Notes: generated from the letters alone by a model not told the origin. 64,000 bases of DNA from Actinokineospora alba (GCF_004362515.1 NZ_SNXU01000001.1:496001-560000); one strand, 5' to 3'; positions 37,021-46,966 are shown, numbered from the stretch's first letter. Numbers and translations: made by a program.

Positions 37021-38119
37021 CCTCGCGCCTCCCTCGACCCGGGTCAGGGTGCCGAAGGAAGACCTGCTGGCGTTCACGGCGGCGGTCTTCACCGCCAACG
37101 GCGTCCCCAGCGGACGCGCGAGAGCGGCGGCGACGGCGCTGTGTCATGGCGACCTCACGGGCGCGGCGTCGCACGGGCTGGCCAACCTGACCCGGATCTA
37201 CCTGCCGCTGCTGTCGTCGGGCCGGTCGCGGCCCGACGCCGAGCCGCGGGTGCTCACCGACCTCGGCGCCACGGTTCTGCTCGACGCCCAAGGCGCGCTC
37301 GGCCTGTGGCTCGCGGGCGAGGCGATGGACCTCGCGGCCGAGCGGGCGGCGCGACACGGCATCGGGATGGTGTCCGTGCGCGGCGCGACGCACTTCGGCT
37401 GCGCGGGTCCGCACGCGCTGCGCGCGGTCGAGCGCGGGATGATCGGCGTGGTCGCCGCCAACTGCGGCCACCAGCGCATCGCCCGCCCACCGGGTGGCCG
37501 GGTCCCGATGCTGGGCACCAATCCGCTCAGCGTCGCGGCCCCCGCGGGTGATCACCCGCCGTTCCTGCTGGACATGAGCACGACCACCGCGCCGACCGGC
37601 AAGGTGCGGGCGGCGGCGCGCGCGGGCGAGCCGATCCCGGCGGGCTGGCTCGCCGACGACACCGGCGCCCCCGTCACCGACCCGGCCCGGTTCGACACCG
37701 GCGAGGCCCACCTGACGTGGCTGGGCGGGACGGGATCGGCCGAGTACAAGGGTTTCGGGCTCGGGCTGATGGTGGAGGTGCTCGCCGCGCTGGTGCCCGG
37801 CGCGGGCGTGGGGCCCTCGCCCGCGGCGCTGGCCGCGGACCGCGCGCCGGACGACGACATCGGCCTGCTGCTGCTGGCCATCGCGCCCGGCGCGCTGCGC
37901 GAGCCCGGCGGGTTCCAGCGCGACGCCGGTTCGCTGTTCGGGTCCATCCTGGGCTGCCCGCCGCTGCGCCCCGGCGACTCCGTCTCCTACCCGGGCTGCC
38001 CCGAGGCTCAGCACGCCGCCGAGGCCGCCGAACTGGGTGTCCCGCTCGACCACGACGTCTACGCCGAGCTGCGATCGGTCGCCGACCGCTTCGGCCTGCG
38101 CCTGCCGGAGGAGTGCTGA
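37007..38119 (+). CDS. Ldh2/malate dehydrogenase-family NAD(P)-dependent oxidoreductase
   Basis: The 370-residue protein matches the Ldh2 family (YiaK, sulfolactate or ureidoglycolate dehydrogenases), which has a fold unrelated to classical malate dehydrogenase. Visible blocks are LCHGDLTGAASHGLANL with the catalytic His, SVRGATHFGCAGPHAL, MLGTNPLSVA and GTGSAEYKGFGLGLMVE. It reduces 2-keto acids or oxidises 2-hydroxy acids with NAD(P). ATG 37007 lies 14 bases before the upstream stop. The substrate is unknown; with an M20 hydrolase upstream it could work on an amino-acid-derived keto acid. The length and motifs are complete. Confidence 0.87.
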   Translation: MTDLDLAPPSTRVRVPKEDLLAFTAAVFTANGVPSGRARAAATALCHGDLTGAASHGLANLTRIYLPLLSSGRSRPDAEPRVLTDLGATVLLDAQGALGLWLAGEAMDLAAERAARHGIGMVSVRGATHFGCAGPHALRAVERGMIGVVAANCGHQRIARPPGGRVPMLGTNPLSVAAPAGDHPPFLLDMSTTTAPTGKVRAAARAGEPIPAGWLADDTGAPVTDPARFDTGEAHLTWLGGTGSAEYKGFGLGLMVEVLAALVPGAGVGPSPAALAADRAPDDDIGLLLLAIAPGALREPGGFQRDAGSLFGSILGCPPLRPGDSVSYPGCPEAQHAAEAAELGVPLDHDVYAELRSVADRFGLRLPEEC

Positions 38120-39027
38120 TGCGGATCGGTGTCGTGGGAATCGGGGTGATCTCCCGGTTCTACCTGGCGGTGCTGCGCGAGAGCGGGCCGTTGAGCCTGG
38201 GCGCGGTGTGCGACGTGCGGCCGGAGGCGCTGGCGCCCTACCGCGACGAGGTGCCGTGCTGGTCCGACCACCGCGCCATGATGGCCGCGGGCGGGCTGGA
38301 CGCCGTCGTGGTCACCGTGCCCAACGACCGGCACGCCCCGGTGTGCCACGACCTGCTCGACGCGGGACTGCCGGTGTGCGTGGAGAAACCCCTCGCCATC
38401 ACCCTCGACGACGGCCGCGCGTTGGCTGAGCTCGCCGCCGCCCGCGCGGCCGTGCTGTTCACGGCGTTCCACCGGCGCTACAACGCGCGGGTGCGGGCGC
38501 TGCTCGACGGACTCCCCGGCGACGTCCCGATCGAGTCCGTGCGGGTGCGGTACCTCGAACGCATCGAGGACCATGTGGGAGACGACCGCTGGTACCTCGA
38601 CCCGGCACGCTGCGGCGGCGGGTGCGTGGCCGACAACGGGCCCAACGCCTTCGACCTCGCCCGCCTGTTCCTCGGCCCGCTCAGCCTGTCCGACGTCGAT
38701 GTCCGGCGCGACGAGGCCGGGGTGGACCGGCAGGCGGAGATCCGGCTCACCGCGGCGTCCGGGGCCGAGGCGGTCGTGGAACTCGACTGGAGCCACGAGG
38801 GCGAGACGAAGGACATCGAGGTGCGGCTCGCCGACGGCACCGTGCGCCGGGCGGACATGCTCACCGGGTTCCCCGGGTTAAAGCAGTCGCTGTGGCACGA
38901 GTACTCCGGGGTGCTTAAGGACTTCGCCCGCGCGGTGCACGTCGGCGGCGAGGACGACGCGGGCCTGTCCGCCCTGGAACTGGTCGACGCCGTGTACCGC
39001 GCCGAGCTGAGTGTGAGGGGCCGTTGA
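38119..39027 (+). CDS. Gfo/Idh/MocA-family oxidoreductase, copy 2
   Basis: The 302-residue protein has a Rossmann start (IGVVGIGVISRFYLAVL), VTVPNDRHAPV, and the VEKPLAITLDDGRAL signature with the EKP motif. A WYLDPARCGGGCVADNGPNAFDL block resembles the inositol/sugar dehydrogenase C-terminal domain, where Lys, Asp and His act. It shares little sequence with copy 1 beyond family motifs, so it probably acts at a different carbon or intermediate. The ATG at 38119 shares the last base of the upstream stop; its own stop overlaps the next start by one base. It is expected to use NAD(P). Confidence 0.87.
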   Translation: MRIGVVGIGVISRFYLAVLRESGPLSLGAVCDVRPEALAPYRDEVPCWSDHRAMMAAGGLDAVVVTVPNDRHAPVCHDLLDAGLPVCVEKPLAITLDDGRALAELAAARAAVLFTAFHRRYNARVRALLDGLPGDVPIESVRVRYLERIEDHVGDDRWYLDPARCGGGCVADNGPNAFDLARLFLGPLSLSDVDVRRDEAGVDRQAEIRLTAASGAEAVVELDWSHEGETKDIEVRLADGTVRRADMLTGFPGLKQSLWHEYSGVLKDFARAVHVGGEDDAGLSALELVDAVYRAELSVRGR

Positions 39028-39428
39028 TGGTCGAGGACGGCGACAAGCGTTCCGTGGCGGGCGTGCTGGTCAAGGTGCTGGTGCACAGCCGCGACGACCG
39101 GGGCATGCGGCTGGAGGAGTTCGCCAGCCGCTGCGTGCGCCAGGGTGAGGTGCACGAACTGGTGACCACCGACCACGGCGTCGACGACCCCAGCATCGAC
39201 CGGGTGGGCTTCCTCGGGTTCACCGAGATCTCCCACGGCGGCGTCATCGACCGGGGCGACGAGGTGCGCATCGGCGGGAAGCTCGTCGGCACGGTCCTCG
39301 GGTTCGACGCCTGCCATTTCCCCAACCACTACAACATCCTGATCCACCGCGAGACGCCCGTGACCGGCCAGGACATCGCGTTGCGGCCGGAGTCGGCCGT
39401 CCACTTCGTCCAGTCCGCGGGCAAATGA
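39027..39428 (+). CDS. Small conserved-looking protein of unknown function
   Basis: The 133-residue product is beta-rich with several sharp turns: VKVLVHSRDDRGMRLEEF, then VGFLGFTEISHGGVIDRGDEV, a G-x-x-LGTVLGFDACHFPNHYN stretch and HRETPVTGQDI. The motif CHFPNHYN (Cys, two His, two Asn) is the sort of feature that could bind a metal or substrate. I do not recognise a named family. The gene is coupled on both sides (one-base overlap with the Gfo/Idh stop, ATGA overlap with the FAD gene), so it almost certainly has a pathway role, perhaps as a small lyase or isomerase. That is not demonstrable here. Confidence 0.7.
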   Translation: MVEDGDKRSVAGVLVKVLVHSRDDRGMRLEEFASRCVRQGEVHELVTTDHGVDDPSIDRVGFLGFTEISHGGVIDRGDEVRIGGKLVGTVLGFDACHFPNHYNILIHRETPVTGQDIALRPESAVHFVQSAGK

Positions 39429-40765
39429 GGCGGGTGATCGTCGCGGGCGGCAGCCTCGCCGGTCTGCTCGCCGCGCGGGTGCTGCACGACGTCGCCGACG
39501 AGGTCGTGGTCGTCGAACCGGACGACCTGCCCGACAGTGCGGCCAACCGGGCGGGCACGCCGCACGGCGACCAGTTCCACGTGCTGCTCGGCCTGGCGCA
39601 ACAGCTGTTCGCGCACTGGTTCCCGACGCTGTTCGACCGGCTCGCGCTGGACGGCGCGGTGGGGTACTCCCACGCCGAGACCCGGATGTTCGTCGACGGC
39701 CGGATGCGGCTGCCGGTGCCTGGTGACCCGCTGATGCCGATCATGCGGCCGCTGCTGGAATGGCATGTGCGCGGCGACGTGCTCAAGCTGCCGAAGGTGC
39801 GGCTGGTCCGCGACCGGGTGGTCGGCCTGACAGCCGGACTGGGCCGGGTGGACGGTGTCCGCCTCGCATCAAGGGCAAGCGTCGGCACCGCCGACCTCGT
39901 CATCGACGCCACCGGGCGGTCGTCCCGCCTGGGCGACTGGCTGCTGCGGCTGGACTTCGCCCCACCGCCGAAGCGGCGGATGGACCTCGACCTCGGCTAC
40001 GCGACCACGCTGTACCGCCGATTCCCGGAACAGCGCCTCGACGACCTGGTGGCCGTCCACTCGCTGCGGTCGGCGGGGTCAGCTGAGCCTGGGGTGAGCG
40101 TGGTCGCCCCGGCGGGCCCCGACCGGTGGATCTGCACGGTGTCCGCCTACGGCGCGCAGCGGCCGGGCCGGTCGGCGGAGGAGTTCCGGGCCCGCTGCGA
40201 ACGCGAGCCCGCGGCCGGGTTCGCCGCGCTGGCAAGGGAATGCGAGCCTGCGGGGCCGGTGTCGGTCTACCGGTACCCGCACAGCGTGCGGCGGGACTTC
40301 CATGAGCTGCGCCGGTTCCCCGAGGGTCTGGTGCCGGTGGGTGACGCGGTGGCGTCGTTCAACCCGGTGTACGGGCAGGGAATGCCGTCGGCGGCCTTGC
40401 ACGCCTCGGCTCTGGGCGCGTGGCTGGCTTCCGGTGAGGACGTCCACGGCTACTTCCGCAGGCTGCGGGTGCTGGTGGACGCCGCTTGGCAGACCTCCGT
40501 GGTCGCCGATCTCGCCCTCCCCCACCTGCGCGCCGACCGCCCACGCGGCCACCGACTGATGCGTGCGGTGAGCGAGGCCATCGACCGCGCCACCCTGACC
40601 GACCCGATCGTGGCCCGCCGCTTCCTCGACGTGGTCAACCTGCGCGCCCACCCCCGCACCCTCCTCCACCCCACCCTCCTAGCCCGCGCCTTCCTAGCCC
40701 CCACCCCCACCCGAGCCCCGCGAGTCCAACACCCAGAACCGCGAGTCGCCCCTTCCCGACACTGA
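39425..40765 (+). CDS. FAD-dependent monooxygenase-like protein
   Basis: The 446-residue flavoprotein begins VIVAGGSLAGLLAARVLHD, a modified GxGxxG loop. Further motifs are VIDATGRSS and LVPVGDAVASFNPVYGQGM, the GD motif of UbiH/PHBH-like hydroxylases. A related group is found in actinobacterial clusters as halogenase- or hydroxylase-like enzymes. It is the last gene of the right operon and could hydroxylate the aromatic or prenylated product. The ATG overlaps the upstream stop (ATGA). The last 15 or so codons lie in a large palindrome, with the TGA inside the first 21-bp repeat, so the C terminus (PRVQHPEPRVAPSRH) is repeat-derived and probably not conserved. Confidence 0.85.
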   Translation: MRRVIVAGGSLAGLLAARVLHDVADEVVVVEPDDLPDSAANRAGTPHGDQFHVLLGLAQQLFAHWFPTLFDRLALDGAVGYSHAETRMFVDGRMRLPVPGDPLMPIMRPLLEWHVRGDVLKLPKVRLVRDRVVGLTAGLGRVDGVRLASRASVGTADLVIDATGRSSRLGDWLLRLDFAPPPKRRMDLDLGYATTLYRRFPEQRLDDLVAVHSLRSAGSAEPGVSVVAPAGPDRWICTVSAYGAQRPGRSAEEFRARCEREPAAGFAALARECEPAGPVSVYRYPHSVRRDFHELRRFPEGLVPVGDAVASFNPVYGQGMPSAALHASALGAWLASGEDVHGYFRRLRVLVDAAWQTSVVADLALPHLRADRPRGHRLMRAVSEAIDRATLTDPIVARRFLDVVNLRAHPRTLLHPTLLARAFLAPTPTRAPRVQHPEPRVAPSRH

Positions 40766-41140
40766 GTTCCCCGTTCAGGACACTGAGTTCCCCCTTCCCG
40801 ACGCCGAGTTCCCCCTTCCCGACACCGAGTTCCCCCTTCCCGACACCGAGTTCCCCTTTCAGGACAGTGAGTTCCCCCTTCCCAACAACGAGTTCCCCGT
40901 TCCCGACAACGAGTTCACCGTTCCGGGCAACGAGTTCACCGTTCCGGGCACTGAGCTCGCCGTTCAGGACAGTGAGGTCGCTTTTCGCAGCAGTCGGGGT
41001 CCGTCGTCGGCATGGTCGAAGCAGGCCCGGCGGGTTCGCGAAGTGCGAACTCACTGTCGGGAACGGGGAACTCAGTTGCCTGAACGGGGAACTCGCTGTC
41101 GGGAAGGGGCGACTCGCGGTTTTGGGTGTTGGACTCGCGG
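40718..41140. repeat. Large inverted repeat (55-bp arms) enclosing 21-bp tandem repeats
   Basis: Bases 40718-40772 are the reverse complement of 41086-41140 with about three mismatches. Between them, eleven 21-bp units of the form GACACYGAGTTCCCCCTTCCC run from 40758 to 40988. Three more units lie inverted at 41047-41109 (GAACTCACTGTCGGGAACGGG type). The element sits between the convergent FAD and EF-hand genes and intrudes into the FAD gene end. It contains stop codons in repeat phase and is not coding. Its role could be a two-way terminator or protein-binding site. Confidence 0.92.
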
Positions 41141-41158
41141 GGTGGGGTGGGGATGGGG

Positions 41159-41189
41159 CAGCCCCCGGGGAGGTTGTCCCCGGGGGCTG
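41159..41189. terminator. Strong hairpin terminator of the EF-hand gene
   Basis: CAGCCCCCGGGGA at 41159-41171 pairs perfectly with TCCCCGGGGGCTG at 41177-41189 over a GGTTG loop. It lies 13 bases beyond the EF-hand stop (minus strand). There is no long T-run, as is usual in high-GC actinobacteria. The remaining bases of the 40766-41202 gap are the repeat element. Confidence 0.8.
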
Positions 41190-41202
41190 TGAGCGGTCGG
41201 TG

Positions 41203-41745
41203 TCAGCGGCCCAGCAGCGGAATGTCGTTCACGCCCTGGTGATAGTCGCGGACAGCGGTGACCAGCTCCTCGACGGTCAACTGACCGTTGCCACTGGAGT
41301 CGATCTGCCGGAACGCCGAGTCGGCCTGGCGCTCGTCCACGCCGACGGCCTTCATCCAGCGCTTGAACTCGGCCGGGTTGACCTCGCCGTCGCCGTCGGT
41401 GTCGCACATGTTGACGATGGCCTCGATGGTCGGGCGCAGGTTGCGGTCGAAGCCCGCGTCGCCGCCCTCGACGATCTCGCGCTCCGAGACATCGGTGAAC
41501 TGCTGCAGGGTGACCTTCCCCTGGGCGCCGACCTTGGCCTGGGTGGCGAGCTTGTCCCACATACCGAGGTATGCCGACAGCAGCGCGCGCCCCTTGGGTG
41601 AGGTCTCCTGCTCACCGAAGGCCTTGAGGATTCGACGCGCTTCGGTCTCATAGTCCGACCTGTCGATCGTGCCGTCTCCGTTGCTGTCCCACAGCTCGAA
41701 ACGACGCTTCAGGCGGGTGTCCTGGACGCTAGCGGTCACGACCAT
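41203..41745 (-). CDS. EF-hand calcium-binding protein (calerythrin-like)
   Basis: The 180-residue protein has four EF-hand-like loops. Loop 1, DSNGDGTIDRSDY (about 20-32), loop 3, DTDGDGEVNPAEF, and loop 4, DSSGNGQLTVEEL, keep the calcium ligands at positions 1, 3, 5 and 12. Loop 2 (AKVGAQGKVTLQQF) lacks acidic residues and should not bind. This three-active, one-dead pattern is that of calerythrin and similar actinobacterial calcium buffers. Cytoplasmic location is expected as there is no signal peptide. ATG 41745 is preceded by AAAGGAGC at a good distance. It appears monocistronic, with a strong terminator just after the stop. Confidence 0.92.
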   Translation of the reverse strand: MVVTASVQDTRLKRRFELWDSNGDGTIDRSDYETEARRILKAFGEQETSPKGRALLSAYLGMWDKLATQAKVGAQGKVTLQQFTDVSEREIVEGGDAGFDRNLRPTIEAIVNMCDTDGDGEVNPAEFKRWMKAVGVDERQADSAFRQIDSSGNGQLTVEELVTAVRDYHQGVNDIPLLGR

Positions 41746-41962
41746 GCTCCTTTGAATTCTTGACGGATTCCGCGGTGGGAGCCCCGGCGTTGTTCGCGCC
41801 CATTCGGCGGCTCCGTGATTCGACATTAGCAAGCTCGCCGACTCGGCGCCGGTTCTCGTCGACCCTTTTCGGGTGGACTATTCGTCAACCATTCGGGATC
41901 ACCGTGACCGGCGGCGGAGGGGTACGCTTTTCCGTCACACGAATGTTCACATCAATACTTGT

Positions 41963-43277
<1,315 letters not shown>

Positions 43278-43304
43278 GTGCGATCCACCGGAGAAAGGAT
43301 TTCC

Positions 43305-44561
43305 TTGTTCTCAGTGGATCTCGTGGTCGTGGGTCTGGGCTACGTAGGGCTGCCGCTCGCCCGTAGGGCCTGCGCGGCGGGGCTTCGCGTCACCGGCGTG
43401 GACACCGACACCGGCGTCGTCGACGGGCTGATGGCAGGCCGATCACACGTGCAGGACGCGGCCGCCGCGGACATAGCCACCATGCTGCGCCAGGGGTTCA
43501 CCGCGACCACAGACTTCACCACGGTGTCCACAGCGGACACCGTGGTGATCTGTGTCCCGACCGGTCTTGTCGACGGCGAGCCCGACTTGCGCGCGGTCAT
43601 GGCCGCGGGCAACGAGGTAGCGGCCCGGCTGCGGCCGGGCACGCTCGTGGTGTTGGAGTCCACCAGCTACCCGGGCACCACCGAGGAGGTCCTGCTGCCC
43701 ATTCTCGAGAGCACCGGCCTGGTCGCGGGCGTCGACTTCAACCTGGCGTACTCCCCTGAGCGCATCGACCCCGGCAACGGCGAGCACGCGCTGGAGAACA
43801 CCCCAAAAGTGGTGAGCGGCCTGACCCCGCTGTGCGCCAAGCGATGCGAGGCGTTCTACGCGGAGCTGGTCGACTCCGTCGTGGTCGCGGCGGGCCTGCG
43901 CGAGGCGGAGACGGCGAAGCTGCTGGAGAACAGCTACCGCCTGGTCAACATCGCGCTGGTCAACGAACTCGCCGTCCTGTGCGCCCGGCTCGACGTCGAC
44001 GTGTGGGACGTCCTGCGCTGCGCGGCGACGAAACCGTTCGGCTACCAGGCTTTCTCACCCGGCCCCGGCGTCGGCGGACACTGCATCCCGGTCGATCCGC
44101 GCTACCTGGCCAACCGGGCCCGCGCCGAGGGGCTGCCGTGCTCGATGATCACCGCCGCGCAGGAGGTGAACGCCGGCATGCCCGGCTACGTGGTCCGCCG
44201 AGCGCGGGACATCCTCGCCCGCGACGGCGGCACGGTGTATGGCTCTCGCGTGCTTCTCCTTGGGGTCACGTACAAACCGGACGTCGGCGACACCCGGCAG
44301 ACCCCCGCCACCGGCGTGGTACGCCAACTGCGCTCCCTAGGCGTCCGGGTCGGCTTCCACGACCCGTACGTGTCGGGATTCCTGGTGGACGGCGAACCGG
44401 TGTGCGCCGAGTCCAATGTGGACGCGGCGGTGCGGGCGGCGGATCTGGTGGTGTTGCTGCAGGATCACCGCTCACTGGACCTGGCGAGGATCGGTCGCCA
44501 GGCGCGGGCGGTGCTGGACACCCGCGGCCGGATGGACGGGGAACACGTGGAACGCCTCTAG
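43305..44561 (+). CDS. UDP-sugar 6-dehydrogenase (nucleotide-sugar dehydrogenase)
   Basis: The 418-residue protein is a UDP-glucose/GDP-mannose dehydrogenase-family enzyme that oxidises a nucleotide sugar C6 hydroxyl to the uronate with NAD. Motifs: GLGYVGLPLARR, VPTGLVDGEPD, ESTSYPGTTEE, YSPERIDPGN and the catalytic Cys in GPGVGGHCIPVDPRYL. The central helix LLENSYRLVNIALVNEL is of the WbpA/VipA (UDP-HexNAc dehydrogenase) subgroup more than UGDH. TTG 43305 is chosen because GGAGAAAGG lies just before it and the Rossmann loop starts a few residues in. Uronates feed cell-surface polysaccharide or secondary metabolite sugars. It ends one base from the convergent Ada-AlkA gene. Confidence 0.9.
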   Translation: MFSVDLVVVGLGYVGLPLARRACAAGLRVTGVDTDTGVVDGLMAGRSHVQDAAAADIATMLRQGFTATTDFTTVSTADTVVICVPTGLVDGEPDLRAVMAAGNEVAARLRPGTLVVLESTSYPGTTEEVLLPILESTGLVAGVDFNLAYSPERIDPGNGEHALENTPKVVSGLTPLCAKRCEAFYAELVDSVVVAAGLREAETAKLLENSYRLVNIALVNELAVLCARLDVDVWDVLRCAATKPFGYQAFSPGPGVGGHCIPVDPRYLANRARAEGLPCSMITAAQEVNAGMPGYVVRRARDILARDGGTVYGSRVLLLGVTYKPDVGDTRQTPATGVVRQLRSLGVRVGFHDPYVSGFLVDGEPVCAESNVDAAVRAADLVVLLQDHRSLDLARIGRQARAVLDTRGRMDGEHVERL

Positions 44562-44562
44562 C

Positions 44563-46020
44563 TCAGCGTGCGAGGCGTTCACTGATGGCCCAGAGATGTT
44601 GCATCGCGTAGGCACGCCAGGGGCGCCATGCCTCCGCCCGGACCGCCAAGCTGTTGGTGTTGCTGGTCAACCCGAGTTCCCGGGCCGCCGCGCGCAGTCC
44701 AGGATCGCTGGGGATGAACGCGTCCGGGTCGCCCAGGGCTCGCATGGCGATGGTCTCGACCGTCCACGGCCCGAAGCCGGGCAGCGCCGCCAGCCTGGCC
44801 CTGGCCCGGTCGCGGTCGGCGCCGACACCGACGTCGATCGTGCCCGACGCCAGCGCGGTCACCAGCCCGATCAGCGTGTCGCGGCGGGTCCGGGGCAGGG
44901 CGATGAGTTCGGGGTCGAGGGCGGCGATGGTCTGTGGTGACGGGAAAAGGTGGGTCAATCCGCCGATCGGGTCGCGCACCGACTCGCCGTGTGCGGCGAT
45001 CAGCCGGGTCGCGTGGGCGCGGGCGGCGGCGGTCGTGAGCTGTTGGCCCAGCACGGCTCGCATGGCGAATTCGGCGCCGTCGACGGTGCGGGGTACGCGG
45101 CGGCCCGGGTTCTTCCGGACCGATGGCGCGAGAATCGGGTCGGCGGCGAGGGTGTCGTCGACGGTGACCGGGTCGGCGTCGAGGTCGAGCAGCCGCCTGC
45201 ACCGGCTGATCGCCCGGGACAGGTCGCGCAGGTCGGTGAGGGTGAGCTGGCACTGCACGTGGCCCGCGGCGGGGCGCAGGCTGGCGATGCCGTGCCCGTG
45301 CGGCAGGCGCAGGGTGCGGCGGTAGGCGCCGTCGCGCCATTCCTCCACCCCGGGTACCACGGTGGCGGCGAGCTGGGCGAAGAGCTGGTCGGCGGAAAGC
45401 GGTTCCCGGTAGGGCAACCGCACCGTCAGCACACCCGAGCCCGCCGCGGGTCTGCCCGCGCGCTGCCGCAGGGCGGTGGGCGGCAGCGCGAACACCTCCC
45501 GCACGGTGTCGTTGAAGGTGCGGATGCTGCCGAACCCGGCCGCGGTGGCCACCTCGCTCATCGGGAGCTCGGTGGTCTCGATCAGCAGGCGCGCGGTCTG
45601 GGCCCGTTGAGCGCGGGCGAGCGCGAGCGGGCCCGCGCCGAACTCGGCGAGCAGTTGTCGCTCCACTTGGCGGACGCTGTAGCCCAGATGGGCGGCGAGG
45701 CCGGGGACGCCGGAGCGGTCCACCACCCCGTCGGCGATGAGCCGCATGGCGCGGGCGGCGAGGTCGGCGCGGGCGTTCCACTGTGGCGAACCGGGACTCG
45801 CGTCGGGACGACACCTCTTGCACGCGCGGAAGCCCGCTTGCTGGGCCGCGGCGGCGCTGGGGAAGAACGCCATGTTCTCGGCTTTGGGCGGCATTCCGGG
45901 GCAGCTGGGTCGGCAGTAGACGCGAGTGGTGCGGACCGCGGTGTAGAACCATCCGTCGAACCTGGAATCTTTGGCGTTAACGGCGCGCATACAGCGGTCG
46001 AAGTCGTCATGCACCCGCAC
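44563..46020 (-). CDS. Ada-AlkA fusion: alkylation-responsive regulator / 3-methyladenine DNA glycosylase
   Basis: The 485-residue protein has an N-terminal Ada sensor with four zinc-site Cys (36, 40, 67 and 70 in YCRPSCP and ACKRCRP), corresponding to Ada Cys38/42/69/72. An AraC-type helix-turn-helix follows (about 90-190; VPGLAAHLGYSVRQVERQLL). The C-terminal AlkA glycosylase domain contains the HhH-GPD stretch LPGFGPWTVETIAMRAL and the catalytic Asp in FIPSDPGLR. It senses methyl-phosphotriesters and excises alkylated bases. The Ada C-terminal methyltransferase (PCHRV) domain is absent and is replaced by AlkA. Start GTG 46020 or GTG 46014. It is divergent from the following gene by 115 bases. 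Confidence 0.92.
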   Translation of the reverse strand: MRVHDDFDRCMRAVNAKDSRFDGWFYTAVRTTRVYCRPSCPGMPPKAENMAFFPSAAAAQQAGFRACKRCRPDASPGSPQWNARADLAARAMRLIADGVVDRSGVPGLAAHLGYSVRQVERQLLAEFGAGPLALARAQRAQTARLLIETTELPMSEVATAAGFGSIRTFNDTVREVFALPPTALRQRAGRPAAGSGVLTVRLPYREPLSADQLFAQLAATVVPGVEEWRDGAYRRTLRLPHGHGIASLRPAAGHVQCQLTLTDLRDLSRAISRCRRLLDLDADPVTVDDTLAADPILAPSVRKNPGRRVPRTVDGAEFAMRAVLGQQLTTAAARAHATRLIAAHGESVRDPIGGLTHLFPSPQTIAALDPELIALPRTRRDTLIGLVTALASGTIDVGVGADRDRARARLAALPGFGPWTVETIAMRALGDPDAFIPSDPGLRAAARELGLTSNTNSLAVRAEAWRPWRAYAMQHLWAISERLAR

Positions 46021-46135
46021 AGGATGGAGGTCCGGCAGGTGGCGGGGCTAGCCAAAAATCGACTTGACCTGCCACTTGCCAGTACTGTCGCATTCTCGCT
46101 ACTCCATGTCGGTGGCTGCTGGTTGACTTTCCGGC

Positions 46136-46966
46136 ATGAAGACATCCCAGCAAGATCACGCAGCGCGGTTCCATGAGTTGCACACAGCGACACCCGTCCT
46201 GGCCTTGGCGAACGCCTGGGATGTGGCCAGCGCGTGTGTCAGCGTCGCGGCGGGCTGTTCCGCCGTGGCGACCACCAGCGCCGGTGTCGCGTGGAGTCTG
46301 GGCGCCGCCGACGGCGACGCGCTCGACCGTTCGCTCGCCCTCGACCTGATCGCCCGGGTGGTGGCGGCGGTCGACGTGCCGGTCACCGCCGACATCGAGA
46401 CCGGTTTCGGCGCCACCGCCGCCGAGGTCGCCGAGACGGTCCGCGGCGTGCTCGCGGCGGGCGCGGTCGGGGTGAACATCGAGGACTCGTTCCGGACGGA
46501 CGCGAGCCCCCTGCGCGACACCGCGGCGCAGGCCGAGCGGCTCGCCGCCGCGCGCGCGGCCGCGGACGAGGCGGGCATCGCGCTCTACATCAACGCGCGG
46601 ACAGACGTGTACCTGCGCGGGGTCGGCGACGAGGACTTCCGTCTCGACGAGACACTGCGCCGGGCACGGGCCTATCTGGACGCGGGCGCCTCAGGCATCT
46701 TCGTGCCGGGCTTGGCCGACCTGGCCACGATCAAGGCGCTGGTGGCGGAGATCCCGGCGCCGGTCAACATCATGGTCGGTCCGGGGGCGCCGAGCATCGC
46801 CGAACTCGGCGGCGTCGGTGTGGCGCGGGCGAGTCTGGGCGCGGCTGTCGCGGAGGCGGCCTACGGGCTGGCGCGCCGGGCGACCGAGGAGCTGCTCGGG
46901 TCGGGCACCTACGAGTCCGTGGCGGGCGGCATGACGTGGTCGGAGCTCAACGCCCTGTTCCACTGA
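46136..46966 (+). CDS. Isocitrate lyase / PEP mutase-superfamily protein
   Basis: The 276-residue TIM-barrel protein matches the PEP mutase/2-methylisocitrate lyase-like group. The strands LALANAWDVASA, TSAGVAWSLG, PVTADIETGFG with the metal Asp, VGVNIEDSF, LYINARTDVY, ADLATIKAL and a final VARASLGAAV are in order. The catalytic loop K-K-C-G-H of true isocitrate and methylisocitrate lyases is not present, so it is more likely a carboxy-PEP or oxaloacetate-type C-C lyase or hydrolase. Substrate not predictable. ATG 46136 begins the protein. Its 3' end overlaps the convergent TetR gene by 20 bases. Confidence 0.85.
   Translation: MKTSQQDHAARFHELHTATPVLALANAWDVASACVSVAAGCSAVATTSAGVAWSLGAADGDALDRSLALDLIARVVAAVDVPVTADIETGFGATAAEVAETVRGVLAAGAVGVNIEDSFRTDASPLRDTAAQAERLAAARAAADEAGIALYINARTDVYLRGVGDEDFRLDETLRRARAYLDAGASGIFVPGLADLATIKALVAEIPAPVNIMVGPGAPSIAELGGVGVARASLGAAVAEAAYGLARRATEELLGSGTYESVAGGMTWSELNALFH

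Noticed and set aside
26322..40765. Classic AHBA (rifamycin-type) cluster
   Set aside because: There is no aminodehydroquinate synthase, aminoshikimate or kinase/phosphatase set, and the DegT proteins lack clear AHBA-synthase specificity marks.
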